DNA of 36,577 bases, taken from NCBI GenBank assembly GCA_020847555.1, contig JADLBT010000219.1, positions 1 through 36,577 of the forward strand. Direction: 5' to 3'. Below the pieces are notes generated by a model. That model saw nothing but the letters and a program-made list of their open reading frames with translations. It was not told the origin of the DNA and did no database searches. The stretch is from Gemmataceae bacterium. GTDB lineage: Bacteria; Planctomycetota; Planctomycetia; Gemmatales; Gemmataceae. A program made the translations under genes and the position numbers. Positions 8,262 through 16,089 of the stretch are shown here, one piece after another; the first letter of the stretch is position 1; each line of letters starts with the position of its first letter.

Positions 8262-9389
8262 TCAGCGCCCCGGCAGCGGTGCGCACGGCAGGTGGAAGGT
8301 CTCCGCGACCGCGGGGTTCGTCACCTGGCCGGCGCGAATGTTGACCCCCTGCGCCAGCCCCGGACTTTCCCCCACCGCCCGGTCGAACCCCTTCCGCGCC
8401 AGCTGCAGGATGTACGGCAGCGTCACGTTCGTGAGCGCGTATGTGCTGGTCCGCCCGACCGCTCCCGGCATGTTCGTCACGCAGTAATGCACAACGTCGT
8501 CGATGATGTACGTCGGGCTGCTGTGTGTCGTCGGCCTGGACGTTTCGACGCACCCGCCCTGGTCGATGGCGACGTCGATGATGACGGCCCGGTGTGGCAT
8601 CCGCTTCAGGTCGGCGCTGCGCACCAGGCGCGGCGCCTTCGCCCCGGGGATCAGCACCGCGCCGATCAGCAGGTCGGCCCGGTCGAGGCTGTCGAGGATG
8701 TTGTGCCGGTCGCTGAACAACGTCGTCACGTTGCGCGGCATGACGTCGTCGAGGTAGCGCAAGCGATCGAGATTCACGTCGAGGATGGTGACGTTCGCGC
8801 CGAGGCCGGCCGCCACCTGGGCCGCGTTGGCGCCGACGATGCCGCCGCCGAGGATGACAACGTTCGCCGGCAGCACGCCCGGGACGCCGCCGAGCAGGAT
8901 GCCGCGCCCCTCGAACGGCCGTTCGAGGAACTTGGCCCCCTCCTGGATGCTCATGCGCCCCGCGACCTCGCTCATCGGCGTCAGCAGCGGCAGCCGGCCC
9001 TCGGCGTCGCGGATCGTCTCGTAGGCGATGGCGGTGATGCCCGACGCCATCACGGCCCGGGTCAGCGCCTCGTCGGCGGCGAAGTGGAAGTAGGTGAAGA
9101 TGATCTGGCCCGGGCGGAGGAACGCCCACTCCTCTCGCAGCGGTTCCTTGACCTTGACAATCAGGTCGGCGCGTTCCCAGACGGCCTTCGCGTCGGGGAC
9201 GATCTCGGCGCCGTTGGCGACGTACCGCTCGTCGCTGATGCCGCTGCCCTGGCCGGCGCCCGCCTGGATCAGCACCGTGTGGCCGGCGCGCGTCAGCTCC
9301 TCGACGCCGACCGGGATCATCGCCACCCGGTACTCGTCCGTCTTGATCTCCTTGGGCACGCCGACCACGTACTTGGCGCCTGCTGTCAT
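8262..9389 (-). CDS. ald: Alanine dehydrogenase
   Basis: A 375-residue protein matching the full length of L-alanine dehydrogenase (alanine + NAD+ + water to pyruvate + ammonia + NADH). The N-terminal signature VGVPKEIKTDEYRVAMIP is characteristic. Catalytic residues are the Lys of LIVKVKEP and the His of TYFHFAADEA. The NAD-binding glycine motif is VILGGGIVGANAA, and the conserved acidic loop is IDVAIDQGGCVETSRPTTHS. The ATG at 9389 follows a GAGGA ribosome site, whereas an upstream ATG at 9422 would add 11 unconserved residues. It is a cytosolic hexamer in the family and normally links alanine use to pyruvate and ammonia. It stands alone, convergent with the TPR gene. Confidence 0.95.
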   Translation of the reverse strand: MTAGAKYVVGVPKEIKTDEYRVAMIPVGVEELTRAGHTVLIQAGAGQGSGISDERYVANGAEIVPDAKAVWERADLIVKVKEPLREEWAFLRPGQIIFTYFHFAADEALTRAVMASGITAIAYETIRDAEGRLPLLTPMSEVAGRMSIQEGAKFLERPFEGRGILLGGVPGVLPANVVILGGGIVGANAAQVAAGLGANVTILDVNLDRLRYLDDVMPRNVTTLFSDRHNILDSLDRADLLIGAVLIPGAKAPRLVRSADLKRMPHRAVIIDVAIDQGGCVETSRPTTHSSPTYIIDDVVHYCVTNMPGAVGRTSTYALTNVTLPYILQLARKGFDRAVGESPGLAQGVNIRAGQVTNPAVAETFHLPCAPLPGR

Positions 9390-9614
9390 GGGTTCCTCGT
9401 GTCGGAGGATGATGGGACGCAACCGGGGGTATTCTCGGGAAAGAGGGCGCGGCGAAGCAAGGGGAAACGGCCGGGACGTGCCGCTGGCAGCTTCGCGCCA
9501 GGTGCCCCGCGACTGAGGTCGGCGCGCAGGCGCAGCAGATCCGCGCGTGTCGTTGTCAGGATGACGTGTCCCCCCGGTTGGCAGGAATCCAACCGATGCG
9601 GTCGGCGGCGGTCG

Positions 9615-11198
9615 TCATACCTGCAGCACCCCGGTCTTGAACGGCCGCCCATCGTCGTACCGCGTTGCCACGCTCAGTGCCGTCAGCAGGGCGTCGCGCG
9701 TCCGCTCCGGCTCGACGATGCCATCCACCCACAGCCGCGCCGCCCCGTAGCGGATGTCCGTCTGCTCCTCGTAGCTCGCCTCGACCTTGCGGCGCAGCTC
9801 CTCCAGTTCCGCCGCGTCCGGCTCGTGGCCCTGGCGCTTGAGCGCGCTGATTGTGATCTCCAGCAGCGTGCTCGCCGCCTGCTCGCCGCCCATCACCGCG
9901 TAACGCGCCGTCGGCCACGCGAGGATGAAGCGCGGGTCGAACGCCTTGCCGCACAGGGCGTAGTTGCCGGCCCCGTAGGAACCGCCCAGGATCAGCGTCA
10001 GCTTCGGCACGACGCTGTTCGCGATCGCGTTCACCAGCTTCGCCCCGGCCCGGATGATGCCCGCCTGCTCCGAGTCGCGCCCGACCATGAACCCGTTGAC
10101 GTCCTGCAGGAACAGCAGCGGCACGCGCGACTGGTTACAGTCCATGATGAACCGCGCCGCCTTGTCCGCCGCATCGACGTAGATCACGCCGCCGAACTCG
10201 AGCAGTCCCTCCGCCGTCCGCGAGCGCTTGCGCTGGTTCGCGACCACGCCGACCGCCACCCCGCCCAGCCGCCCGTAGCCGCACACCAGCGTTTGCCCGT
10301 ACTCCGCCTTGTACTCGTCGAACGGCGCGTCATCGAGAAGGCATGCCAGCAAGTCACGCACGTCGTACTCGCCGCGGCCCCCCGGCCGGAACCCCTGCGC
10401 CAGGTTCGACGCCGGGCGAGCGGACGGTTTGTCGAACGTGACGCAGCCCTTCTCATGGGGCAGGATCGCGACGAGGCGGCGCAGCCGTTCGAGGCAGGCC
10501 GGATCGTCGGGCTCGCGGAAGTCGATCGTACCGCTGACGGTCGCGTGCATCCTCGCGCCGCCCAGTTCCTCGTGAGCGACGGTCTGGCCGATGGCCGCCT
10601 TCACCAGCGCCGGCCCCGCGAGGTACAGCCCGCTGCCCTCGGTCATCAGCAGCTTGTCGCACAGCACCGGCAGGTAGCCGCCGCCGGCGACGCAGTTGCC
10701 GAGGATGGCGGCGTACTGCGGCACGCCCGCGGCCGAGATGACGGCGTTGTTGCGGAAGATGCGACCGAAATCGTCCTCGTCGGGGAAGACCTCGTCCTGC
10801 AACGGCAGAAAGACGCCGGCGCTATCGACGAGATAGACGAGCGGCAGCCGGTTCTCCAGGGCGATGCGCTGGGCACGCAGCACCTTCTTGACGGTCATCG
10901 GAAAGAACGCACCCGCCTTGACGGTCGCGTCGTTGGCGATCACCATCACCTGCCGGCCGTGGACCTTGCCGATGCCGGTGACGACGCCCGCGGCTGGCGC
11001 ACCGCCCCACTCCTGGTACATGCCCCAGGCAGCCCACAGGCCCAGCTCGAAGAACGGCGGTTCGGGGTCGAGAAGGCGGGCGATGCGTTCGCGGGCGGTG
11101 AGGCGGTTCTTTTTGTGCTGCCGCTCGATGGCCGACTTGCCGCCGCCGAGACGGATCTGCTCCTCCTGCCGGCGGATTTCCGCGATGAGTTCTTGCAT
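9615..11198 (-). CDS. Acyl-CoA carboxylase carboxyltransferase (beta) subunit, methylcrotonyl-CoA type
   Basis: A 527-residue biotin-dependent carboxyltransferase with tandem crotonase-like halves. Family signatures include KNRLTARERIARLLDPEPPFFELGL at 35-60, VVTGIGKVHGRQVMVIANDATVKAGAF, the acyl-CoA-binding region around GNCVAGGGYLPVLCDK, and the C-terminal LILGGSYGAGNYALCGKAFDPRF. This set is closest to the beta subunit of 3-methylcrotonyl-CoA (leucine degradation) or geranyl-CoA carboxylases. Propionyl-CoA carboxylase is less likely. A biotin carboxylase/BCCP alpha subunit is required but none is encoded nearby, so it must be supplied elsewhere. The Shine-Dalgarno before the ATG at 11198 is weak. 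Confidence 0.88.
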   Translation of the reverse strand: MQELIAEIRRQEEQIRLGGGKSAIERQHKKNRLTARERIARLLDPEPPFFELGLWAAWGMYQEWGGAPAAGVVTGIGKVHGRQVMVIANDATVKAGAFFPMTVKKVLRAQRIALENRLPLVYLVDSAGVFLPLQDEVFPDEDDFGRIFRNNAVISAAGVPQYAAILGNCVAGGGYLPVLCDKLLMTEGSGLYLAGPALVKAAIGQTVAHEELGGARMHATVSGTIDFREPDDPACLERLRRLVAILPHEKGCVTFDKPSARPASNLAQGFRPGGRGEYDVRDLLACLLDDAPFDEYKAEYGQTLVCGYGRLGGVAVGVVANQRKRSRTAEGLLEFGGVIYVDAADKAARFIMDCNQSRVPLLFLQDVNGFMVGRDSEQAGIIRAGAKLVNAIANSVVPKLTLILGGSYGAGNYALCGKAFDPRFILAWPTARYAVMGGEQAASTLLEITISALKRQGHEPDAAELEELRRKVEASYEEQTDIRYGAARLWVDGIVEPERTRDALLTALSVATRYDDGRPFKTGVLQV

Positions 11199-11228
11199 TG
11201 GAAAAAGACCCTACTTGCCGAGAAGCCA

Positions 11229-11306
11229 GAAGGGCCACCGATTAACACAGCTCAACACAGATCAGAACCAGGATCCGTGTTCATCTGCGTTAATCGGTGG
11301 CCCTTC
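11229..11306. repeat. 78-base long-stem hairpin element between rpoN and the carboxylase gene
   Basis: Two 35-base arms (11229-11263 and 11272-11306) are complementary at 31 of 35 positions around an 8-base loop. The outer 18 bases of each arm pair perfectly. The element is much poorer in GC than its surroundings and contains a GTTCATCTGCGTTAATCGG-like string, which I recall as a widespread intergenic repeat in bacteria. It lies downstream of rpoN, in which case it may terminate rpoN transcription, and just upstream of the carboxylase start. Confidence 0.75.
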
Positions 11307-11347
11307 GGCTTGCTCTGCCCTGGTCTTCTCGGTGGTTCGTTCCTTCA

Positions 11348-12895
11348 TTACGACCAGACCTTGCGCTGGCGCGACGACGGGATCTTGAGCATCTTGCGGT
11401 ACTTCGTCACCGTCCGCCGCGCCACCGGGTAGCCGTCCTCGCTCAGCTTGATGACGAGATCCTCGTCCGAGAGCGGCTCGGACTTGTCCTCCTTGCCGAT
11501 GATCTCCAGCAACTTCTGCTTGATCGTCTCCCACGCGACCTCCTCGCCGGACGCCGTCTGCGTGCCGCCGCCGAAGAAGCGCTTGAGCGAGAAGATGCCG
11601 CGCGGCGTCTGCACCCACTTGTCGTCCACCGCCCGGCTCACCGTCGTCACGTGGACCCCGACCAGGTCGGCGATCTGCTGCATCTTGAGCGGCTCGATGT
11701 GTTCCGGCCCCCTGTCGAGGAACGCCCGCTGGTGCTTGATGATCGCCTTCGTCACCTTCTCCAGGGTGCTGCGCCGCTGCTCGATCGACTCCATCAGCCA
11801 CTGGGCCGCCTGGATCTTCCGCTTGAGGTACTCCTTCGCCTTCGGATCGGCTGCCTTGTCCTTGTACAGCTCGATGTAGCGGCGGTTGATGCACACGCTC
11901 GGCGTCCAGTCGTCCAGCAGCCGGACCTCGTACTCGCCGTCCTCGTTGCGCTCGACGACGATGTCCGGCACGACGTAGGGGATGTTGTCGGCGGTGAACT
12001 GTGACCCCGGCTTGGGGTTGAGGTGCTTGAGCGCCTCGATCCCCTTCTGAATCGTGTCGATGTCGTAGCCGGTCTTCTTCTGGATCACCGGCAGCCGATT
12101 GTGCCAGATATCCTCCAGGTGGTTCTGCACCAGCGCCCGCACGACGTCCACATACGGCGTCTCGGGCGTCAGTTGCAGCAGCAGGCACTCGCGCAGGTCG
12201 CGGGCGCCGACGCCGGGCGGGTCGAGCTTCTGAACGAAGTGCAGCGCGTCCGCCACCTCCTCCGTCGTCACCGGCCGATCGTAGCTGCGGGCGACCTCCT
12301 CGAGCGTCACCTGGACGAACTGGCCCTTCTCGTCGATGCGGCCGAGGTAGCCATTGTCGGCGAGGTTGGCGATGACGTGGCTGACGAGCCGCAACTCGTC
12401 GGGGCTCGCCTCGAGGAAGTTGAGCTGATCGCTCAGGTAGTCGTGCAGCGACTGCGGGCGGGACGGCATGTTCTGCTCGAAGTCATGCTTCTTGTCGCCC
12501 TCCTCATCGACCCGGTTGCTGCTCGGCCGGTGCTCCTCGTTGAAGTGGTCGGACCAGTCCTGGTTGATCTGCATCAGGCGGTCGAAGTCCTCCTCGTTGC
12601 CGCCCTTCTCGTCGATGACGAGTTCCTTGCGCGGGTCGGAGACATCGGGCGCGTCCGGAGCCTCGTTCGCCTGGCCGTTGAAGGTGCCGTCCTCCTCGTA
12701 GGCCGTCCGCTCCTCGGGCAAGGTTTCCTTCAGTTCGAGGACGGGGTTCTCTTGCAGTTCCTGCTGGATCCGTTCCTGCAGGGCCATGATCGGGAGTTGC
12801 AGGATCTCCATCGACTGGATCATGCGCGGCGCCAGATAGAGTTTCATCTCTGGCCGCATCGTCTGCTGCATGCCCAAACCCATGCCCGGTCCCAT
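11348..12895 (-). CDS. rpoN: RNA polymerase sigma-54 factor
   Basis: A 515-residue RpoN. Region I, which contacts activators and -12 DNA, is LYLAPRMIQSMEILQLPIMALQERIQQELQENPVLEL (described in parts: residues ~19-55, Gln-rich). An acidic region II follows, then the core-binding domain, a helix-turn-helix (LVGVHVTTVSRAVDDKWVQTPRG), and the diagnostic RpoN box ARRTVTKYR at 492-500, one residue off the usual ARRTVAKYR. The ATG at 12895 has a GAGGAG site 8 bases upstream. The leader MGPGMGLGMQQTMRPEM is Met-rich, so starts 5 or 8 codons later are possible. No enhancer-binding activator is encoded in the window. Confidence 0.97.
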   Translation of the reverse strand: MGPGMGLGMQQTMRPEMKLYLAPRMIQSMEILQLPIMALQERIQQELQENPVLELKETLPEERTAYEEDGTFNGQANEAPDAPDVSDPRKELVIDEKGGNEEDFDRLMQINQDWSDHFNEEHRPSSNRVDEEGDKKHDFEQNMPSRPQSLHDYLSDQLNFLEASPDELRLVSHVIANLADNGYLGRIDEKGQFVQVTLEEVARSYDRPVTTEEVADALHFVQKLDPPGVGARDLRECLLLQLTPETPYVDVVRALVQNHLEDIWHNRLPVIQKKTGYDIDTIQKGIEALKHLNPKPGSQFTADNIPYVVPDIVVERNEDGEYEVRLLDDWTPSVCINRRYIELYKDKAADPKAKEYLKRKIQAAQWLMESIEQRRSTLEKVTKAIIKHQRAFLDRGPEHIEPLKMQQIADLVGVHVTTVSRAVDDKWVQTPRGIFSLKRFFGGGTQTASGEEVAWETIKQKLLEIIGKEDKSEPLSDEDLVIKLSEDGYPVARRTVTKYRKMLKIPSSRQRKVWS

Positions 12896-12934
12896 GATCC
12901 AAGCTCCTCTACATAATCACCAGTTCCGGTCTCG

Positions 12935-12961
12935 AAAGCCCACGAACCGCGGTTTGTGGGC
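12935..12961. repeat. REP-like palindrome, copy 2 (diverged); possible recR terminator
   Basis: AAAGCCCACGAACC, then CGC, then GGTTTGTGGGC: a hairpin with 10 of 11 pairs plus a wobble. It shares the AAAGCCCAC edge of the family but has a different middle. It lies just past the stop codon of recR on the minus strand, where it could act as that operon's terminator. Confidence 0.6.
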
Positions 12962-12990
12962 AGGCAGGGCCGAAGGCCGATGAACCCTTT

Positions 12991-13602
12991 TCAGAAGGCC
13001 CGCCGCCCTTCGAGGGCGTCCGCGAGCATCTGATTGTTCGCAAATTCCAGAACCGAACCAGAAGGCAACCCCCGTGCCAGTCGCGTAATCTTCACCTTCG
13101 TTCCGGCCAGCAGGCTGGAGACGTACAGCGCGGTCCCGTCCCCTTCGAGGGTCGGGTTGGTCGCCATGATGACTTCTGCCACCCCGCCCTTCTGCACGCG
13201 ACGCAGCAGGGCATCGACGGTCAACTGCTCCGGGCCGACGTTCTCCAGCGGCGCCAGGCGCCCGCCGAGGACGTGGTAAACGCCCCGGTAACTGCCGGCC
13301 CGCTCCAGGGCAGCCAGGTCGCGCGGCTGTTCGACCACGCAGATGACCGCCTGATCGCGGCGCGGGTCGCGGCAGAGGGAGCAGATGTCCCCCTCAGTCA
13401 GGTTGAAGCACTGCCGGCACGGGCGAACGTCTTCCTTGATGGCGCGCAGCGCTTCGGCCAGAGCCAGAACCTGGACACGCTCGGCGGCGACGAGGTGGTG
13501 CGTCAGCCGCTCGGCGGTCTTGGGACCGATACCGGGCAGTTTGCCCAGCTCCTGCGTCAGGCGGGCGATCGCTCCCAGCGTTTCGGTTACGGGTCCGCTC
13601 AT
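12991..13602 (-). CDS. recR: Recombination mediator protein RecR
   Basis: A 203-residue protein of normal RecR length. The N-terminal helix-hairpin-helix is LGKLPGIGPKTAERLTHHL. The four-Cys zinc finger is CRQCFNLTEGDICSLC, with a following DPRRD. The Toprim domain begins VICVVEQPRDLAALERAGSYRGVYHVLGG. The Walker-like C-terminal segment includes ITRLARGLPSGSVLEFAN. RecR acts with RecO/RecF to load RecA at gaps. It is the last gene of the dnaX-ybaB-recR operon. The ATG at 13602 is chosen. A TTG at 13614 overlapping the ybaB stop would add four residues and is possible. Confidence 0.96.
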   Translation of the reverse strand: MSGPVTETLGAIARLTQELGKLPGIGPKTAERLTHHLVAAERVQVLALAEALRAIKEDVRPCRQCFNLTEGDICSLCRDPRRDQAVICVVEQPRDLAALERAGSYRGVYHVLGGRLAPLENVGPEQLTVDALLRRVQKGGVAEVIMATNPTLEGDGTALYVSSLLAGTKVKITRLARGLPSGSVLEFANNQMLADALEGRRAF

Positions 13603-13610
13603 GGTCGAGG

Positions 13611-13952
13611 TCAACCCATTCCGGGGAGGTTCAACCCACTGGGCAAACCCAGTCCGCCCGCCGCCTTGCTCGTCTCCTCGGCGATCTGCTGACGCACCGC
13701 GGCCATCGCCTGATTGACCGCCGCGCGGACCAGATCTTCCAGCAGTTCCTTATCGCCCCCCCTGTACAGCTCGTCGCTGATGGAGCAGGCGACGAGTTCC
13801 ATCTGGCCGTTGACCTTCACCCTGACCATGCCGCCGCCGGCATCGCCCTCGGCGGTGATTTGCCCGAGACGCTGCTGGAGTTTTTGCATCTCCTCGCGCA
13901 TCTTCGGGAGGTTCTTGAGCATCCCAAACATCTGGCCGAGCTTGTCGAACAT
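13611..13952 (-). CDS. ybaB: YbaB/EbfC-family nucleoid-associated protein
   Basis: A 113-residue protein with the family's pattern: N-terminal helix MFDKLGQMFGMLKNLPKMREEMQKLQ, a beta-sheet core VRVKVNGQMELVACSISDELY, and a C-terminal helix LEDLVRAAVNQAMAAVRQQIAEE, followed by a Gly/Leu/Pro tail. It is a DNA-binding dimer in other bacteria. The start at 13952 lies two bases after the dnaX stop, with a GAGGA site inside the dnaX end. It sits in the standard dnaX-ybaB-recR order. Confidence 0.95.
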   Translation of the reverse strand: MFDKLGQMFGMLKNLPKMREEMQKLQQRLGQITAEGDAGGGMVRVKVNGQMELVACSISDELYRGGDKELLEDLVRAAVNQAMAAVRQQIAEETSKAAGGLGLPSGLNLPGMG

Positions 13953-13954
13953 GA

Positions 13955-15763
13955 TCAGGAGTCCTCGCCGTCGGGGCGATCGGCGCGCAACCCGGACGGC
14001 GGGGCCACGGCACCGAAGCCGTCGTCCATCTGAACGATTTGAGCCCCCAGCACGTCCACGGCTCGCTTGAGGAGGGGCGCCTGCAGCGCTGCCTCTTTCT
14101 GACGTCGGGAGCGCGCGAGAGAGGTTTCCGAATCCTCCGCCCCGTGCGCTGAAGATGCGGCCGGGTCGCCGACCGTGGACAGAACCTCGAACCGAAGATT
14201 CCAGGTCTGTCCGGTCACCTCCCGGAACTTCTGCTCCAGGAACTTGACCTGTGCCGGCTCCTGGCACCTGTTACACTGTTGAGTATAGCTTGTCGCAAAG
14301 CGGATTACCAGAGCGTTTGGCCCGGAAATTGCTACGGAATTTGCCTGTCCCAGGTCCGCCGCAAGGAAAGGACGACCCAGTTGCCCCAGGATCTGCGCCC
14401 ACACGTCCGGCAGCGTCTCCGGGGTGAGGACAGGGTGAGTGGCCGCGGCGCCGTCAGTCCCGTTCAGGGGCTTTTTTTTTGCGCCCTCCGGCGGCAGGGT
14501 GAGGCGCGCAGCTGCCGCGGGAGCGACCGCCGTCGCGGGCTGCCCCGGGCGTGCGGCGGGCGCGGCGGCCTGACCGTGCGCGAGCCACTGCGTCAGCTGC
14601 GCGAGCGGCACCAGATCCTCCAGACGACAAAGGCGGACAATGGCCATCTCCAGCAGAACGCGGCCGTGACTGGTGCCGCGGGCGCGGGCCTTGGCGCCGA
14701 CCAGCACGTCCAGCCCGGCCAGGAGGGTGTCGAGTTTCGTCCCGCGCGCCTGCTCCGCCAGCGCCGCGCGTTGTTTGCCGCTCACGCCGAGGGTTAGCCC
14801 CTCGGCCCCGCCGCAACTGGCCGCCACCATCAGGTCGCGCCAGTAGTCGATCAGCTGATCGAGGATCTCGCCGGGCTGAATCCCCTCGTCGGCGGCTCCC
14901 GTCAGCAACTCCAGGGCGCGTTTCGCGTCGTGGGCGAGCACGGCGGCCGCGAGGTCGGCGACCCGGTCCTCGTTGGCGGTGCCGAGCAGGCGGTGGACGT
15001 GGTCGGCGGTCAGGCGGTCTTCGCCGAAGGCCAGCAGCTGGTCGAGGAGCGACTGAGCGTCGCGCATCGATCCGCCGGCGCGGCGGGCGACGAGTTCGAG
15101 AGCGTCGTCGGCCGCCTGCATGCCCTCGCTGGCAACGATCTGCCGCAACCGCTCGACGATGCGAACGGTGCCGATACCGGCAAAGTCAAAGCGCTGGCAG
15201 CGCGACAGGATGGTCACGGGGATCTTCTGCACCTCGGTCGTCGCGAAGATAAACTTGACGTGCGCGGGCGGTTCCTCCAGCGTCTTGAGCAGGGCGTTGA
15301 ACGCCGGCGCCGTCAGCATGTGGACTTCGTCAATAATGTATATCTTGTATTTCGACCGGGTGGGGCGGAACTGGACGTTCTGGCGGATCTCGCGCACCTC
15401 GTCGATACCGCGGTTGCTGGCGCCGTCGATCTCGAGGACATCGACGTCGTCGCCGCCAGCGATGCTGACGCAGCTGTCGCACTGGTTGCAGGGGGTGGCG
15501 GTCGGGCCGTTGACGCAGTTGAGCGACTTGGCGAGGATGCGGGCGGTACTTGTCTTGCCGACACCGCGTGCGCCGGTAAACAGGTAGGCGTGGGCGACGC
15601 GGCCGGTTTGCAAGGCGTTGGCGAGCGCCTGGGCGACGGGTTCCTGACCGACGAGGTCGGCAAAGGCCTGGGGACGATAGCGACGGGCGAGGACGGTGTA
15701 ACCGTGGACCTCGGGCGGGGGACTGTCGGGCGTTTCGGCGGCGGCAGGCTTCCGTTTTGCCAT
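13955..15763 (-). CDS. dnaX: DNA polymerase III subunits tau/gamma (clamp-loader ATPase)
   Basis: A 602-residue AAA+ protein. Walker A is GARGVGKTS (64-72). The zinc module has Cys83, 92, 95 and 98. Walker B lies in IYIIDEVHMLTAP, and the sensor/arginine-finger region is TILSRCQRFDF. Domain III follows, and the tau-specific C-terminal part (about 430-602) would contact the polymerase and helicase. The ATG at 15763 has a GGGAG site 6 bases upstream. At residues 428-431 the codons GCA AAA AAA AAG form an A9 run, and a shift of either sign there stops translation within 1-6 codons, giving gamma-like proteins of about 432-436 residues. It is first in the operon with ybaB and recR, and the SRP RNA gene lies upstream on the same strand. 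Confidence 0.96.
   Translation of the reverse strand: MAKRKPAAAETPDSPPPEVHGYTVLARRYRPQAFADLVGQEPVAQALANALQTGRVAHAYLFTGARGVGKTSTARILAKSLNCVNGPTATPCNQCDSCVSIAGGDDVDVLEIDGASNRGIDEVREIRQNVQFRPTRSKYKIYIIDEVHMLTAPAFNALLKTLEEPPAHVKFIFATTEVQKIPVTILSRCQRFDFAGIGTVRIVERLRQIVASEGMQAADDALELVARRAGGSMRDAQSLLDQLLAFGEDRLTADHVHRLLGTANEDRVADLAAAVLAHDAKRALELLTGAADEGIQPGEILDQLIDYWRDLMVAASCGGAEGLTLGVSGKQRAALAEQARGTKLDTLLAGLDVLVGAKARARGTSHGRVLLEMAIVRLCRLEDLVPLAQLTQWLAHGQAAAPAARPGQPATAVAPAAAARLTLPPEGAKKKPLNGTDGAAATHPVLTPETLPDVWAQILGQLGRPFLAADLGQANSVAISGPNALVIRFATSYTQQCNRCQEPAQVKFLEQKFREVTGQTWNLRFEVLSTVGDPAASSAHGAEDSETSLARSRRQKEAALQAPLLKRAVDVLGAQIVQMDDGFGAVAPPSGLRADRPDGEDS
14471..14482 (-). other. A9 slippage site in dnaX (candidate tau/gamma switch)
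   Basis: On the coding strand the sequence reads GC AAAAAAAAA G, nine consecutive A in a very GC-rich gene. In frame it encodes AKKK. With eight A the reading becomes AAA AGC CCC TGA. With ten A it becomes AAA GCC CCT GAA CGG GAC TGA. Both shifts end translation at once, just after the clamp-loader core. Thermus thermophilus dnaX is known to make gamma by transcriptional slippage at an A9 run in the same part of the gene. Confidence 0.75.
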
Positions 15764-15880
15764 GTCGGCTCCCAGCGGTCCGCCGTCAGCGTTCAGCTCG
15801 GGAGCGCTTCCACTGAGATGTGCTGAAAGCTAACCGCCGATCGCTGAGGGCTGAAGAAAAGGACGCGCCCGCGCCGCGGT

Positions 15881-15983
15881 GGCTGGGAGAGGCTGATCCA
15901 CTGCACAAGGGACGACGTTTATGGCTGCACCTTCCGGCCTGACCAGGTTCACGCTTTCCCTTTGCGTGGGTCCCCTCCCAGCC
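15881..15983 (-). ncRNA. ffs: Signal recognition particle RNA, small bacterial (4.5S) type
   Basis: Read on the minus strand, the segment at 15922-15948 contains ACCTGGTCAGGCCGGAAG followed by GTGCAGCCA. This is the conserved domain IV of SRP RNA, with the symmetric and asymmetric loops and the GGAA tetraloop. The ends pair as GGCTGGGAG (15983 side) with CTCCCAGCC (15881 side), giving a ~103-base rod without an Alu domain. Ends are therefore approximate. It binds Ffh for cotranslational membrane targeting. It lies about 117 bases upstream of dnaX on the same strand, a neighbourhood also seen in other bacteria. No convincing promoter was found. Confidence 0.9.
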
Positions 15984-16029
15984 CCGCGACGCGGGCGACG
16001 TTGGTCCCGCGTGTGGGGTGTCGTCCGAG

Positions 16030-16077
16030 CCCGAAGCATCAGCGCGGAACAAGGTTCAACCGCGCTGACGTTTCGGG
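16030..16077 (-). terminator. Hairpin terminator candidate after the cyclophilin gene
   Basis: Arms 16030-16047 and 16060-16077 pair at 16 of 18 positions around a 12-base loop. The inner nine pairs (TCAGCGCGG/CCGCGCTGA) are perfect. It lies 13 bases past the stop of the minus-strand cyclophilin gene and before the SRP RNA gene. No U tract follows. Confidence 0.5.
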
Positions 16078-16089
16078 TTCGGATGAGGT

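Noticed and set aside
8250..11432. A 1060-codon plus-strand frame opposite ald and the carboxylase gene
   Set aside because: It is a mirror of two well-recognised enzymes, rich in Arg/His/Gln, with no domain pattern.
13603..13614. TTG at 13614 as the recR start
   Set aside because: It would give stop/start overlap with ybaB and four more residues, but the ATG at 13602 gives the usual N terminus. It remains a minor alternative.
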